From NCBI GenBank assembly GCA_016789405.1, contig JAEUPQ010000026.1:496001-560000 (forward strand): a stretch of DNA of 64,000 nucleotides. The letters run 5' to 3'. Below the pieces are notes generated by a model. That model had not been told where the DNA came from. It ran no database searches and saw only the letters and a program-made list of their open reading frames with translations. Every line of letters begins with the position of its first letter. Positions within the stretch are counted from its first letter, which is position 1. This DNA comes from Lysobacteraceae bacterium. GTDB taxonomy: Bacteria > Pseudomonadota > Gammaproteobacteria > Xanthomonadales > Xanthomonadaceae. Made by a program: the position numbers and the translations under genes. Shown here piece after piece: positions 55,702-64,000 of the stretch.

Positions 55702-56610
55702 ATGAGGATCCTGCTCTTCGGCGCCAATGGCCAGGTCGGCCACGAACTGCGCAGCGCGCTTGCCGCGCGCGGCGAAGTCATCGCGACCACGCGCACTGGC
55801 CTGCTTGCGGATGGCGCTGCCTGCGAGGTCGCCGACTTCGACGCGCCCGAGGACTTGCCTGCGCTGGTCGAGCGCATTGCACCGTCGCTCGTCGTGAACG
55901 CTGCGGCCTACACCGCGGTGGACAAGGCCGAGACGGATCGCGACGCCGCCTTCCGTGCGAACGCCGAGGCGCCGGCGCGTATCGCCGCAACGTGCGCGCG
56001 CATCGGCATTCCGTTGGTGCACTACTCGACGGACTACGTCTTCGACGGTACCGGCACGCGGCCTTATCGCGAGGACGATCCCACGGCGCCGCTGGGCGTT
56101 TACGGCGAAAGCAAGCTCGCGGGCGAGCAGGGCATTCGTGACAGTGGTGCGCATCACATGATCCTGCGAACGGCCTGGGTGTATGCCTCGCACGGCAAGA
56201 ACTTCCTGCGCACGATGCTCAGGCTGGGCGCCGAACGCGAATCGCTTGGCGTGGTCGCCGACCAGGTCGGCACGCCGACCTCGGCCGGGCTCATCGCCGA
56301 GGTCACCGCGGCGATCCTGCCCCAGGCCGGTGCGCGGTCCGGCACCTGGCACCTCACTGCGAGCGGCGAGACCTCGTGGCACGGATTCGCCGAGGCCCTC
56401 TTCGCCGATGCCCACGCGCGTGGCCTGCTGGCTCGCGTGCCGAAGGTCAACGCCATCGGTACCGCCGACTACCCGACACCCGCGCGCCGTCCCGCGTATT
56501 CAAGGCTGGACACCACCCGTCTGCGCGCCGATTTCGCCGTGGAACTGCCGGACTGGCGGACGGTCTGTGGTCGCGTACTCGATGAGGTGGCGCGTTCGCC
56601 TGCCGAATGA
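55702..56610 (+). CDS. rmlD: dTDP-4-dehydrorhamnose reductase
   Basis: This is the last enzyme of dTDP-L-rhamnose synthesis, giving dTDP-L-rhamnose. The 302-residue product has the N-terminal GANGQVGHEL (residues 8-17), NAAAYTAVDKAE, STDYVFDGTG and the active-site YGESKLAGE. It ends the rml operon, and dTDP-rhamnose usually feeds O-antigen or another surface polysaccharide. No polymer-specific genes are beside it in this window. Confidence 0.95.
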   Translation: MRILLFGANGQVGHELRSALAARGEVIATTRTGLLADGAACEVADFDAPEDLPALVERIAPSLVVNAAAYTAVDKAETDRDAAFRANAEAPARIAATCARIGIPLVHYSTDYVFDGTGTRPYREDDPTAPLGVYGESKLAGEQGIRDSGAHHMILRTAWVYASHGKNFLRTMLRLGAERESLGVVADQVGTPTSAGLIAEVTAAILPQAGARSGTWHLTASGETSWHGFAEALFADAHARGLLARVPKVNAIGTADYPTPARRPAYSRLDTTRLRADFAVELPDWRTVCGRVLDEVARSPAE

Positions 56611-56698
56611 TCCTCGACGGACGCGAATTCCGCTTGAGTGTGGATTCGATCCGTCTGCCAAGCATCCAATCCGTCATTCAATGATCCATGGGGGAACC

Positions 56699-58687
56699 AT
56701 GAAGAAAGCCGTTGTCGCATCCATTGCCGCAGGCATGCTCGCGCTTGCATCCTTCGCAACCATCGCGCAGGCGCCGAAGCCGCACGAAGTCGAGGACTTC
56801 ATCCGCAAGCACAAGTTCATCGACATCAAGATTTCGCCGACAGGCGAGTACTACGCCGCCACGGTGTCCGTCGAGAGGAAGACGATCCTCGCCGTGGTGC
56901 GTCGCTCCGACAACAAGCTCACCGCGCAGGTTCATATCCCCGGGCATCGCACGCACGTGGCCGGATTCTGGTGGGTCAGCGACACGCGCATCGTCGTCAG
57001 CGCTGCCCAGAAGATCGGCGAGCAGGAAGCGCCCCGGCTGACGGGCGATCTGTATGCCGTCAATGCCGATGGCGGCAAGGGCGAACTGCTGGTGGGACAG
57101 ACGCTGCAGGTCGATACGGTCGGGACGATGATCCGCGGCAAGCGCCAGGAGGAGATCGCGGCCTTCCTGCTGGATGATCTTCCGCAGGACGACAAGAACG
57201 TGCTGATCAGGGTCGAGCCTTTCTCGGCGGATCCGTACACCCGTGTCGAGCGTTTGGACACGTTTTCCGGGCGTCGCGTTGCCGTGACCAGGGCACCCGT
57301 GCGCAATGCGAATTTCCTTACCGACAATGCCGGTGCCGTGCGCTTCGCCTGGGGCCGGAAGACTGATCTCGTCATCGAGACCCATTACCGCGCTGCGGAT
57401 GGCGAAGACTGGAAGCTCGTGCGCACGAGCGAAGTGGATGGGCTTGCAGAGTTCCCGCTCGGCTTCGCGCCGGACAACAAGACCGTCTACCTGTCGGTCC
57501 AGCACAAGCAAGGGCCTGATTCCGTCGTTGCCTGGAATACCGACACCAACGAGCGCAAGGAAGTGCTGCGCGACGACAACACCGATCCGTATCCCCTGTA
57601 TATCAACGGTGTGCTGCGCGGCATGGGATTGATGGATGGGGTGCCGAGGGCGGTGTTCTTCGATGAGCAATCCGCAATCGCGAAGCTTTACAGGAAGCTT
57701 GAGGCGGCATTCCCCGGCCAGTCCGTCAGCATCACGTCGACGACGTCGGATGGCAAGCTGGTGATGGTGAAGACCTGGAGCGACACGAATCCGGGTGATC
57801 TCTACGTGTTCGATACCGTGGCGAACAAGGCCAATTATCTGGACAGCTTCGGCAACTGGATCGATCCCGCGGCCTTGGCCAGCACCAAGCCGATCAGTTT
57901 CAAGGCGCGTGACGGACTGGATATCCACGGTTACCTGACTTCACCTGTCGGCAAGGAAGCGAAGAACGCACCATTGGTCGTGCTGGTGCATGGCGGCCCG
58001 TTCGGGATCAGCGATGGCTGGGGCTTCGACAAGGAAGTGCAGATCCTTTCCGCGCATGGCTATGCGGTGCTCCAGGTGAACTTCCGTGGCTCGGGCAATC
58101 ATGGGTGGGCGTTCCACAACGCTGGCAGGCGGGAGTGGGGCGGCAAGATGCAGGACGACATCACCGATGCGACGAAGTGGGCGATCCAGCAGGGCGTCGC
58201 CGATGCGTCGAAGATCTGTCTTTATGGCGCCAGCTATGGTGGTTATGCGTCTTTGATGGGTGTCGCCAAGGAGCCTGACCTGTATCGCTGCGCCGCGGGC
58301 TACGTCGGCGTGTATGACTTGCCGACTTTCTACACCGACGACATCACCCAGGAGAGCAAGTCCGGAAAGGCATGGGTGGCTGAATGGGTGGGCCCGAAGG
58401 ACGCGCTCGCTGCGGTGTCTCCGAATCGTCTTGCGAATCGCATCAAGGTGCCCGTGTTCCTGGCTGCGGGCGGAGAAGACGAGATCGCACCGATCAAGCA
58501 CACCGAGATGATGGAAAAGGCACTGCGTGCCGCGAACGTGCCGGTCGAAGCCGTGTACTACCCGACGGAAGGCCATGGCTTCTACAAGACCGAGAACGAG
58601 CGCGATTATTACGGCAAGCTGCTGAGCTTCTTCCAGCGCCACCTCGGAGGTCGCGCACCCGTGATCGTGGCGTCCGACAAGAAGTGA
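56699..58687 (+). CDS. S9 family (prolyl oligopeptidase-like) serine peptidase, exported
   Basis: This exported peptidase (662 residues) has an N-terminal signal peptide (about residues 1-24, ending IAQA). A beta-propeller-like N-terminal half is followed by an alpha/beta-hydrolase catalytic domain with the triad Ser512 (GASYGGY), Asp594 (GGEDEIAP) and His626 (TEGHGF). The ATG at 56699 has GGGGGA 3-9 nt upstream; an in-frame ATG at 56681 is possible but would spoil the signal peptide. Substrates are probably small peptides in the periplasm. Confidence 0.9.
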   Translation: MKKAVVASIAAGMLALASFATIAQAPKPHEVEDFIRKHKFIDIKISPTGEYYAATVSVERKTILAVVRRSDNKLTAQVHIPGHRTHVAGFWWVSDTRIVVSAAQKIGEQEAPRLTGDLYAVNADGGKGELLVGQTLQVDTVGTMIRGKRQEEIAAFLLDDLPQDDKNVLIRVEPFSADPYTRVERLDTFSGRRVAVTRAPVRNANFLTDNAGAVRFAWGRKTDLVIETHYRAADGEDWKLVRTSEVDGLAEFPLGFAPDNKTVYLSVQHKQGPDSVVAWNTDTNERKEVLRDDNTDPYPLYINGVLRGMGLMDGVPRAVFFDEQSAIAKLYRKLEAAFPGQSVSITSTTSDGKLVMVKTWSDTNPGDLYVFDTVANKANYLDSFGNWIDPAALASTKPISFKARDGLDIHGYLTSPVGKEAKNAPLVVLVHGGPFGISDGWGFDKEVQILSAHGYAVLQVNFRGSGNHGWAFHNAGRREWGGKMQDDITDATKWAIQQGVADASKICLYGASYGGYASLMGVAKEPDLYRCAAGYVGVYDLPTFYTDDITQESKSGKAWVAEWVGPKDALAAVSPNRLANRIKVPVFLAAGGEDEIAPIKHTEMMEKALRAANVPVEAVYYPTEGHGFYKTENERDYYGKLLSFFQRHLGGRAPVIVASDKK

Positions 58688-58699
58688 TGGCTTGAACGA

Positions 58700-58727
58700 C
58701 GAAGCCCGCTTGCGCGGGCTTCGTTTG
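58700..58727 (+). terminator. Terminator after the S9 peptidase gene
   Basis: A 10-bp stem CGAAGCCCGC / GCGGGCTTCG with a TTGC loop is followed by a short T-tract. Confidence 0.75.
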
Positions 58728-58782
58728 TCGAGTCTCGATGCACACGTCCGGCGTCGCTGGCGGACGTGTCGTTTCCGGAAGT

Positions 58783-59505
58783 TCAGTGGTTCGGCGTGAC
58801 CAGGGTGCCGATGTCGGCGCCGCGCAGGATGTTCAGCAGCACGCCGGGCTGGCCCATGTCGAAGATGCGCAGCGGCAGGTCGCTGTCGCGGCAGAGCGCG
58901 AACGCGGCGGTGTCCATCACCTGCAGGTTGCGGGCGATGACCTCGTCGTAGGTCAGGGTGTCGTAGCGCACGGCATCGGCATGCTTCTTCGGGTCCTTGT
59001 CGTAGACGCCGTCGACCTTGGTGGCCTTGAGCAGCAGGTCCGCGCCGATCTCGATCGCGCGCAGCGCGGCGCCGGAGTCGGTGGTGAAGAAGGGGTTGCC
59101 CGTGCCGGCGGCGAAGATCGTGATCCGACCCTTTTCGAGGTGGCGAACGGCGCGGCGACGGATGTAGTCTTCACAGACGTCGTTGATCTTGATCGCGCTC
59201 ATGACCCGGCACTTGGCGCCGAGCTTTTCCAGGGCGTCCTGCATGGCGAGCGCGTTGATGACGGTGGCGAGCATGCCCATCTGGTCGCCGGTGACGCGGT
59301 CCATGCCGCCTGCGGCCAGGCCCGCGCCGCGGAAGATGTTGCCGCCACCGATCACCAGGGCGATTTCCGCACCGGCGTCGCGGACTTCGATGACCTCGCG
59401 GGCCAGGCGGCCGATGATCTTCGGGTCGATCCCGTAGTCCTCGTCCCCCATCAGGGCCTCGCCGGAAAGTTTGAGCAGGACGCGGCGATAGGCGAGTTGG
59501 GACAT
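58783..59505 (-). CDS. pyrH: Uridylate kinase
   Basis: PyrH phosphorylates UMP to UDP in pyrimidine synthesis. The 240-residue product has the amino-acid-kinase features [10 protein letters not shown] (about residue 10), [10 protein letters not shown] (about residue 52) and the C-terminal [31 protein letters not shown]. The ATG at 59505 follows a CCGGAG ribosome-binding site; a TTG eight codons earlier is in frame. In many proteobacteria it follows tsf and precedes frr; here neither is adjacent. Confidence 0.95.
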   Translation of the reverse strand: MSQLAYRRVLLKLSGEALMGDEDYGIDPKIIGRLAREVIEVRDAGAEIALVIGGGNIFRGAGLAAGGMDRVTGDQMGMLATVINALAMQDALEKLGAKCRVMSAIKINDVCEDYIRRRAVRHLEKGRITIFAAGTGNPFFTTDSGAALRAIEIGADLLLKATKVDGVYDKDPKKHADAVRYDTLTYDEVIARNLQVMDTAAFALCRDSDLPLRIFDMGQPGVLLNILRGADIGTLVTPNH

Positions 59506-59593
59506 GTCGGACTCCGGAGGTTGTGACAAAACTGCGGAATTCTAACCCGCCGGGGCGTGAGCCCGGGCTCGATTTCCACAGCCGCCGCGGAAT

Positions 59594-59944
59594 TCAGGGC
59601 TCATAGACCGCATACAGTTTCCGCGCGGGTTCCAGCACTTCCCAGAGGCCTTCGAACCCTGCCGGGATGACGAAGCTGTCACCGGCCGAAAACACCGCGT
59701 CGCTGCCGTCGTCGCCTGTCATTCGCACCCGGCCTGCCAGCATGTGGCACAGCTCGTGTTCGGTGTAGCGCACCCGCCATGCGCCGACATCTCCCTCCCA
59801 GATTCCGCAATGGAATGCCTGGTCGGGGCTGGAGTACGCATTGTCGACTGCCTGGCATGGCGATCCCGCCACCAGCCGGTCACGGTCGACGGGTTGCCGA
59901 GGCGATGCGGAGATGCTGTCAGGCAGGCGCAGGATCGGCGGCAT
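59594..59944 (-). CDS. Cupin-domain protein
   Basis: This small cupin (116 residues) ends in a single beta-barrel domain. The segment GDVGAWRVRYTEHELCHMLAGRVRMTGDDG (about residues 48-77) carries Glu and His in positions that bind a metal in cupins. It is followed by [32 protein letters not shown], resembling the EutQ/DUF861 type. The ATG at 59944 was chosen over one about 100 nt upstream, because the longer form overlaps the divergent AIM24 gene region. The function is unknown. Confidence 0.75.
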   Translation of the reverse strand: MPPILRLPDSISASPRQPVDRDRLVAGSPCQAVDNAYSSPDQAFHCGIWEGDVGAWRVRYTEHELCHMLAGRVRMTGDDGSDAVFSAGDSFVIPAGFEGLWEVLEPARKLYAVYEP

Positions 59945-60035
59945 TGCGGGCGTCTCGATGGATGAGGTCCCGGGATGGTGCCGCAGCGCGTCCGACGCCA
60001 CAATGCCGTCCATCCCCTCCCAGATGGAAAGACCC

Positions 60036-60770
60036 ATGGCAGCCAAGACCCTTCAGGAATTCCTCGCATCGTCCAAGGAAAAGGACCTCTCCGGAGATGT
60101 TTTCGAGCTGGAAAGCTCGCACATGCTCGAAGCCCGGGTGGATGGCCTGGTCTGGGCCAAGGCCGGTTCGATGATCGCGCGCAAGGGCAACATCAAGTTC
60201 ACCAAGCAGGGCATGCTGGAGCAGGGCCTGGGCAACCTGCTGAAAAAGGCGGTGAGCGGCGAGGGCATGAGCCTGATGAAGGTCGAGGGTCAGGGCCGCG
60301 TTTACCTGGCCGATGTCGGCAAGAAGATCACCGTGCTGCGCCTGCAGGGCGAATCGATCTTCGTCAACGGCAACGACGTGCTCGCCACCGAAGCCACCAT
60401 CTCCAACGAGATCAAGATGATGCGCAAGGCCGCGGGCATGATGACCGGCGGCCTGTTCAACGTGAAGCTCAGCGGCAGCGGCCTGGTCGCGATCACGTCG
60501 CATTACGAACCGCTGACCCTGCCGGTCACGGCCAGCACCGGCCCGGTGTTCACCGATCCGAATGCCACCGTAGCCTGGTCCGGTGGGCTGTCGCCGGAAA
60601 TCGTCACCGACATCAGCTTCAAGACCCTGATCGGTCGCGGCTCGGGCGAAAGCATCCAGCTGAAGTTCGCCGGCGAGGGCTGGGTCGTGGTGCAGCCGTA
60701 CGAAGAGGTCTACTTCCAGCAGGGCGGTTCCTCGTCCGGCGGTGGCCTGCTGGGTGCTCTGGTCGACTGA
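60036..60770 (+). CDS. AIM24 family protein
   Basis: This 244-residue protein belongs to the AIM24 family, a predicted all-beta fold found in bacteria and yeast mitochondria. Family patterns are ESSHMLEARVDGLVWAKAGSMIARKG, GRVYLADVGKKITVLRLQGESIFVNG, HYEPLTLPV and a C-terminal GEGWVVVQPYEE followed by Gly/Ser residues. The biochemical role is not known. The ATG at 60036 is preceded by GGAAAG. It is divergent from the cupin gene and convergent with tsf, from which a shared terminator separates it. Confidence 0.85.
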   Translation: MAAKTLQEFLASSKEKDLSGDVFELESSHMLEARVDGLVWAKAGSMIARKGNIKFTKQGMLEQGLGNLLKKAVSGEGMSLMKVEGQGRVYLADVGKKITVLRLQGESIFVNGNDVLATEATISNEIKMMRKAAGMMTGGLFNVKLSGSGLVAITSHYEPLTLPVTASTGPVFTDPNATVAWSGGLSPEIVTDISFKTLIGRGSGESIQLKFAGEGWVVVQPYEEVYFQQGGSSSGGGLLGALVD

Positions 60771-60798
60771 TGCGCTGGTCCGGAAAACGGCAGGCAAC

Positions 60799-60828
60799 AA
60801 AAAACCCGCGGTCTCCCGCGGGTTTTTC
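60799..60828. terminator. Bidirectional terminator between the AIM24 gene and tsf
   Basis: ACCCGCGG and CCGCGGGT form the stem around a short loop, with A-runs upstream and TTTTT downstream, serving both convergent genes. Confidence 0.92.
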
Positions 60829-60852
60829 ATGTTCATCCGGGTTGGCGGATGA

Positions 60853-61731
60853 TCAGACCTGCATCGCCTTGGCGACTTCGGCGGCGTAGTCTTCCACCAC
60901 CTTCTCGATGCCTTCGCCGACCGCCAGGCGCTGGAAGCCGACGACGTCGGCGCCAGCGGCCTTGACCGCCGCTTCGACGGTCTGTTCGGTGTTCAGCACG
61001 TAGGCCTGGCCGTACAGGGTGTTCTCGTTGACGATCTTGGCGATCTTGCCGCCGATGATCTTCTCGAGGATGTCGGCCGGCTTGGCCTTGTCCTTGTCGG
61101 TCATCTTCGCCAGTTCGATTTCCTTTTCCTTGGCGATGAAGTCGGCCGGGACGTCCGACGCCTTGTTGTGCGGCGGGTTCATCGCAGCGACGTGCATCGC
61201 GATGCCACGGGCCAGGTCGGCGTTGCCGCCAGCCAGTTCGACCAGCACGCCGATCTTGCCGCCGTGCACGTAGGCGGCGACGTTGTTGGCGGTTTCGATG
61301 CGGGCGAGGCGGCGAACCTGGATGTTCTCGCCCAGCTTGGACACGGCAGCGGCGCGGGCTTCCTCGACGGTCTCGCCGGAAGCGGTCTTGGCGGCCTTCA
61401 GCGCTTCGATGTCGGCAGCGCCGGAGGCCAGGGCGGCCTGGGCGATGGTGTCGGCGAAGGCGATGAAGTTCTCGTCCTTGGCGACGAAGTCGGTCTCGGA
61501 GTTGATTTCGACCAGCACGGCCTTGCCGCCGTCCTGTGCAACCGCGATGCGGCCTTCGGCCGTCACGCGATCGGCCTTCTTGCCGACCTTGATGATGCCC
61601 TGCTTGCGCAGCCACTCGGCCGACGCTTCGAGGTCGCCGTTGTTTTCGGTGAGTGCCTTCTTGCACTCCATCATGCCGGCGCCGGTGCGCTCGCGCAGTT
61701 CCTTGACCAGGGAGGCGGTGATTTCAGCCAT
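60853..61731 (-). CDS. tsf: Elongation factor Ts
   Basis: EF-Ts exchanges GDP for GTP on EF-Tu. The 292-residue product has the N-terminal UBA-like domain and [22 protein letters not shown] (about residues 16-37). The core has [21 protein letters not shown] with the TDFVA motif. The end of the protein is complete. The ATG at 61731 has GAGG 7-10 nt upstream. It follows rpsB after a 210-nt gap with unusual repeats. Confidence 0.96.
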   Translation of the reverse strand: MAEITASLVKELRERTGAGMMECKKALTENNGDLEASAEWLRKQGIIKVGKKADRVTAEGRIAVAQDGGKAVLVEINSETDFVAKDENFIAFADTIAQAALASGAADIEALKAAKTASGETVEEARAAAVSKLGENIQVRRLARIETANNVAAYVHGGKIGVLVELAGGNADLARGIAMHVAAMNPPHNKASDVPADFIAKEKEIELAKMTDKDKAKPADILEKIIGGKIAKIVNENTLYGQAYVLNTEQTVEAAVKAAGADVVGFQRLAVGEGIEKVVEDYAAEVAKAMQV

Positions 61732-61757
61732 GGGATACCTCATTCGATGAATGGTAT

Positions 61758-61878
61758 GCAGGAGCGGCTTCAGCCGCGACGGCGACAGGCAGGCGCATGG
61801 GCGCGAATGCCTTGCATGGTCGGCTCCGGTGGCCGGACGGATCGGCGCACGGGAGATCGCGGCTCAAGCCGCTCCTGC
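61758..61878. repeat. Inverted pair of REP-like elements between rpsB and tsf
   Basis: GGAGCGGCTTCAGCCGCGA lies at about 61761-61779, and a reverse copy with one change lies at 61857-61878. The core palindrome GCGGCTT-AGCCGC is typical of REP sequences in Lysobacter and Stenotrophomonas relatives. The pair could fold into a large stem in the rpsB-tsf message. Confidence 0.8.
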
Positions 61879-61890
61879 GTGAAAATCGGT

Positions 61891-61916
61891 GCGGCCGCGC
61901 ATGCTCGCGCGGCCGC
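61891..61916 (-). terminator. GC-rich hairpin after rpsB, possible attenuator
   Basis: GCGGCCGCG/CGCGGCCGC (9 bp) with an 8-nt loop lies 26 nt past the rpsB stop. On the minus strand it is followed by ACCGATTTT, a weak T-tract. It may let only part of the transcripts continue into tsf. Confidence 0.5.
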
Positions 61917-61941
61917 GTGACACGGGGATGACCCCGCGGAA

Positions 61942-62751
<810 letters not shown>

Positions 62752-62874
62752 TGCATTGACTCCGGAAAATGGAACCGACCGCCGGGCCGCGTCGCGGCTG
62801 GTGATGGCGGTGCGAGCGCCAAGCGGCGTTCGCGGGGTTCCGGGGTTGGGCCTCCCCGTCGCGCCGTGTCCAGA

Positions 62875-62925
62875 TTCCTCGCTTGATCCGTACCGGCGCC
62901 TTCTTGGCGCCAGACTTGCGAGAAA
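62875..62925 (-). promoter_or_regulatory. Possible S2-responsive leader stem-loop of rpsB
   Basis: In the rpsB leader an outer stem CTCGC/GCGAG (62878-62882 with 62918-62922) encloses an inner hairpin GGCGCC-TTCTT-GGCGCC (62895-62911, plus-strand view). Ribosomal protein S2 controls its own leader in gammaproteobacteria; whether this structure is the target is an inference. Confidence 0.4.
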
Positions 62926-63020
62926 CACCCCGGAACGGTGGTGTGCGACGGGTGTGGATTCGGCGATGACGTCCGCCGTGGACGGTGCCTGGCAGGGCGT
63001 GAGCCAGGCCAAGCCGCCGA

Positions 63021-63050
63021 ATTCTAGCCGCAACAGCGCGTTACGGGCAA
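63021..63050 (-). promoter_or_regulatory. Candidate rpsB promoter
   Basis: On the minus strand, TTGCCC (63045-63050) and TAGAAT (63021-63026) are separated by 18 nt. This gives a leader of about 260 nt to rpsB. Confidence 0.45.
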
Positions 63051-63125
63051 GTCGGGCCTGTGCGGCGGAACTGATCCTGTGTGGCGCGAACGGCCTGCGG
63101 GAAGGATGAATGCGGCGAAATGGGG

Positions 63126-63131
63126 GATAAT
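63126..63131 (+). promoter_or_regulatory. -10-like hexamer directly before map
   Basis: GATAAT ends 7 nt before the ATG at 63138, again with no clear Shine-Dalgarno sequence. A second in-frame ATG lies at 63120, inside this region. Confidence 0.35.
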
Positions 63132-63137
63132 GCCGGT

Positions 63138-63914
63138 ATGCCGATCACCATCAAGACCCCCGAAGACATCGAGCGCATGCGCGTCGCCGGCCGGCTGGCT
63201 GCCGAAGTGCTGCAGATCATCGCCCCGCACGTGAAGCCGGGCGTCACCACCGGCGACCTGGACCGCATCTGCCACGACCACATCGTGAACACGCAAGGCG
63301 CGATCCCGGCCAACGTGGGTTACCGGGGCTTCCCGGCGACCATCTGCACTTCGGTCAACAACGTGATCTGCCACGGCATCCCGGGGCCGACCAAGGTCCT
63401 CAAGGACGGCGACATCATCAATATCGACGTCACCGTCATCAAGGACGGCTGGCACGGCGATACCAGCCGCATGTACTACGTCGGCACCCCGTCGGTGATG
63501 GCGAGGCGCCTGGTCGAGACCACCCGCGAAGCGATGTTCCGCGGCATCCGCCTGGTGAAGCCGGGTGCGACGCTCGGCGACATCGGCCACGCCATCCAGA
63601 CCTATGCGGAAGAGCAGCGGTTCTCCGTGGTGCGCGAGTACTGCGGCCACGGCATCGGCAAGGTCTACCACGAGGATCCGCAGGTCCTGCACTACGGGCG
63701 TGCCGGCGAAGGCCTGGTGCTCAAGCCGGGCATGACCTTCACGATCGAACCCATGATCAACGAAGGCTCGCACCACACCCGCCTGATGCCCGACCGTTGG
63801 ACCGTGGTCACCAAGGACCGCAAGCTTTCGGCGCAGTGGGAACACACCGTGGCCGTGACCGAGGACGGCGTTGAGATCCTCACCCGCCTGCCCGGCGACG
63901 ACAACGATCTCTGA
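63138..63914 (+). CDS. map: Methionine aminopeptidase
   Basis: Map removes the initiator methionine. The 258-residue product has the five metal ligands in their usual places: two Asp in [19 protein letters not shown], His in [15 protein letters not shown], Glu in TIEPMIN and Glu in [12 protein letters not shown]. The ATG at 63138 begins [15 protein letters not shown]; an ATG six codons earlier is possible. It is divergent from rpsB, as is common in proteobacteria. Confidence 0.95.
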   Translation: MPITIKTPEDIERMRVAGRLAAEVLQIIAPHVKPGVTTGDLDRICHDHIVNTQGAIPANVGYRGFPATICTSVNNVICHGIPGPTKVLKDGDIINIDVTVIKDGWHGDTSRMYYVGTPSVMARRLVETTREAMFRGIRLVKPGATLGDIGHAIQTYAEEQRFSVVREYCGHGIGKVYHEDPQVLHYGRAGEGLVLKPGMTFTIEPMINEGSHHTRLMPDRWTVVTKDRKLSAQWEHTVAVTEDGVEILTRLPGDDNDL

Positions 63915-63918
63915 CGAC

Positions 63919-64000
63919 ATGTCCGGGGCCGCCACCACCGTTGCGGATGGCGGTCCGGTATCCGCCGCGCCCGAGGGCGACGCCGCCTGGGTGGTCGAAG
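63919..64000 (+). CDS. Start of a gene after map, probably glnD (partial)
   Basis: Only 27 codons are visible, beginning MSGAATTVADGGPVS at the ATG 63919, 5 nt after the map stop. In many gammaproteobacteria map is followed by glnD, the PII uridylyltransferase gene. The visible residues are too few and too variable to confirm this. Confidence 0.35.
   Translation, partial: MSGAATTVADGGPVSAAPEGDAAWVVE

Larger units (their letters stand above)
62752..63137. other. 386-nt divergent gap between rpsB and map
   Basis: No gene is supported. On the minus strand it holds the candidate rpsB promoter and a nested stem-loop that may be the S2 leader; on the plus strand, the -10-like hexamer of map. Confidence 0.6.

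Noticed and set aside
58742..58769. ACACGTCCG/CGGACGTGT inverted repeat as a pyrH terminator
   Set aside because: The loop is 10-11 nt and no T-tract follows on the pyrH strand. It may be an ordinary chance repeat in the convergent gap.
63120..63137. Upstream ATG at 63120 as the start of map
   Set aside because: It would add MGDNAG, not seen in the family, and overlaps the -10-like hexamer; the ATG at 63138 begins the conserved sequence.

Overview
This 64 kb window is chromosomal DNA from a high-GC gammaproteobacterium, most likely of the family Lysobacteraceae/Xanthomonadaceae (Lysobacter, Luteimonas or a relative). The signs are a VirB7 lipoprotein long enough to carry the extra C-terminal domain known from Xanthomonas, an NAD-type isocitrate dehydrogenase, a creBC/creD locus, and REP-like palindromes with the core GGAGCGGCTTCAGCCGCGA. 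It is almost entirely core genome, densely packed, with many 4-nt ATGA or GTGA overlaps between neighbouring genes.

Layout. 71-4703: succinate dehydrogenase operon sdhCDAB, followed by a MAPEG-like membrane protein, the flavinylation factor sdhE and a ygfX-like gene. 4727-6677: lolC-lolD lipoprotein export. 7192-12035: a type IV secretion core virB7-8-9-10-11 with no virB1-6 or virD4 beside it. 12057-18058 (minus strand except for one gene): lipoprotein histidine phosphatase, mfd, an acetyltransferase, an MmcQ-like gene (plus strand) and rlmJ. 18153-23029: creB-creC, an unrecognised membrane-anchored protein, and creD behind an exact CreB box. 23169-24658: acetyltransferase plus carbon-nitrogen hydrolase, overlapping by 4 nt. 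24665-32424 (minus strand): the phosphate block phoB-phoR-ppk-ppx, then a glycosyltransferase and a PAP2 phosphatase behind their own Pho-box-like site. 32586-37842: BepA-like protease, glutaredoxin, an AhpD-like protein, icd and an NhaC-type antiporter. 37946-39606: a BI-1 family protein and five tRNA genes (Pro, Arg, His, Lys, Leu). 39831-48797: the protein quality-control block tig-clpP-clpX-lon-hup, tRNA-Val, tRNA-Asp and ppiD. 48899-52488: fabI, and the E. coli-like neighbourhood gloB-yafS-rnhA-dnaQ. 53165-56610: the dTDP-rhamnose operon rmlBACD. 56699-58687: an S9 peptidase. 58783-63914: pyrH, a cupin gene, an AIM24 gene, tsf, rpsB and map. The window ends a few codons into the gene after map, probably glnD.

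Most interesting observations. (1) A Pho-box-like site (26420-26437) stands in front of a GT4 glycosyltransferase that overlaps a PAP2 phosphatase gene, directly downstream of phoBR-ppk-ppx. This suggests a phosphate-controlled membrane-lipid module. (2) A CreB box sits in the divergent gap between creD and an uncharacterised protein. (3) The virB7-11 set is incomplete locally, and its VirB8 carries an unusual Gly-Gln-Pro repeat tail. (4) Several genes have a -10-like hexamer ending exactly 7 nt before the ATG, which points to leaderless mRNAs. All coordinates and motifs were read by eye; no database search was run.
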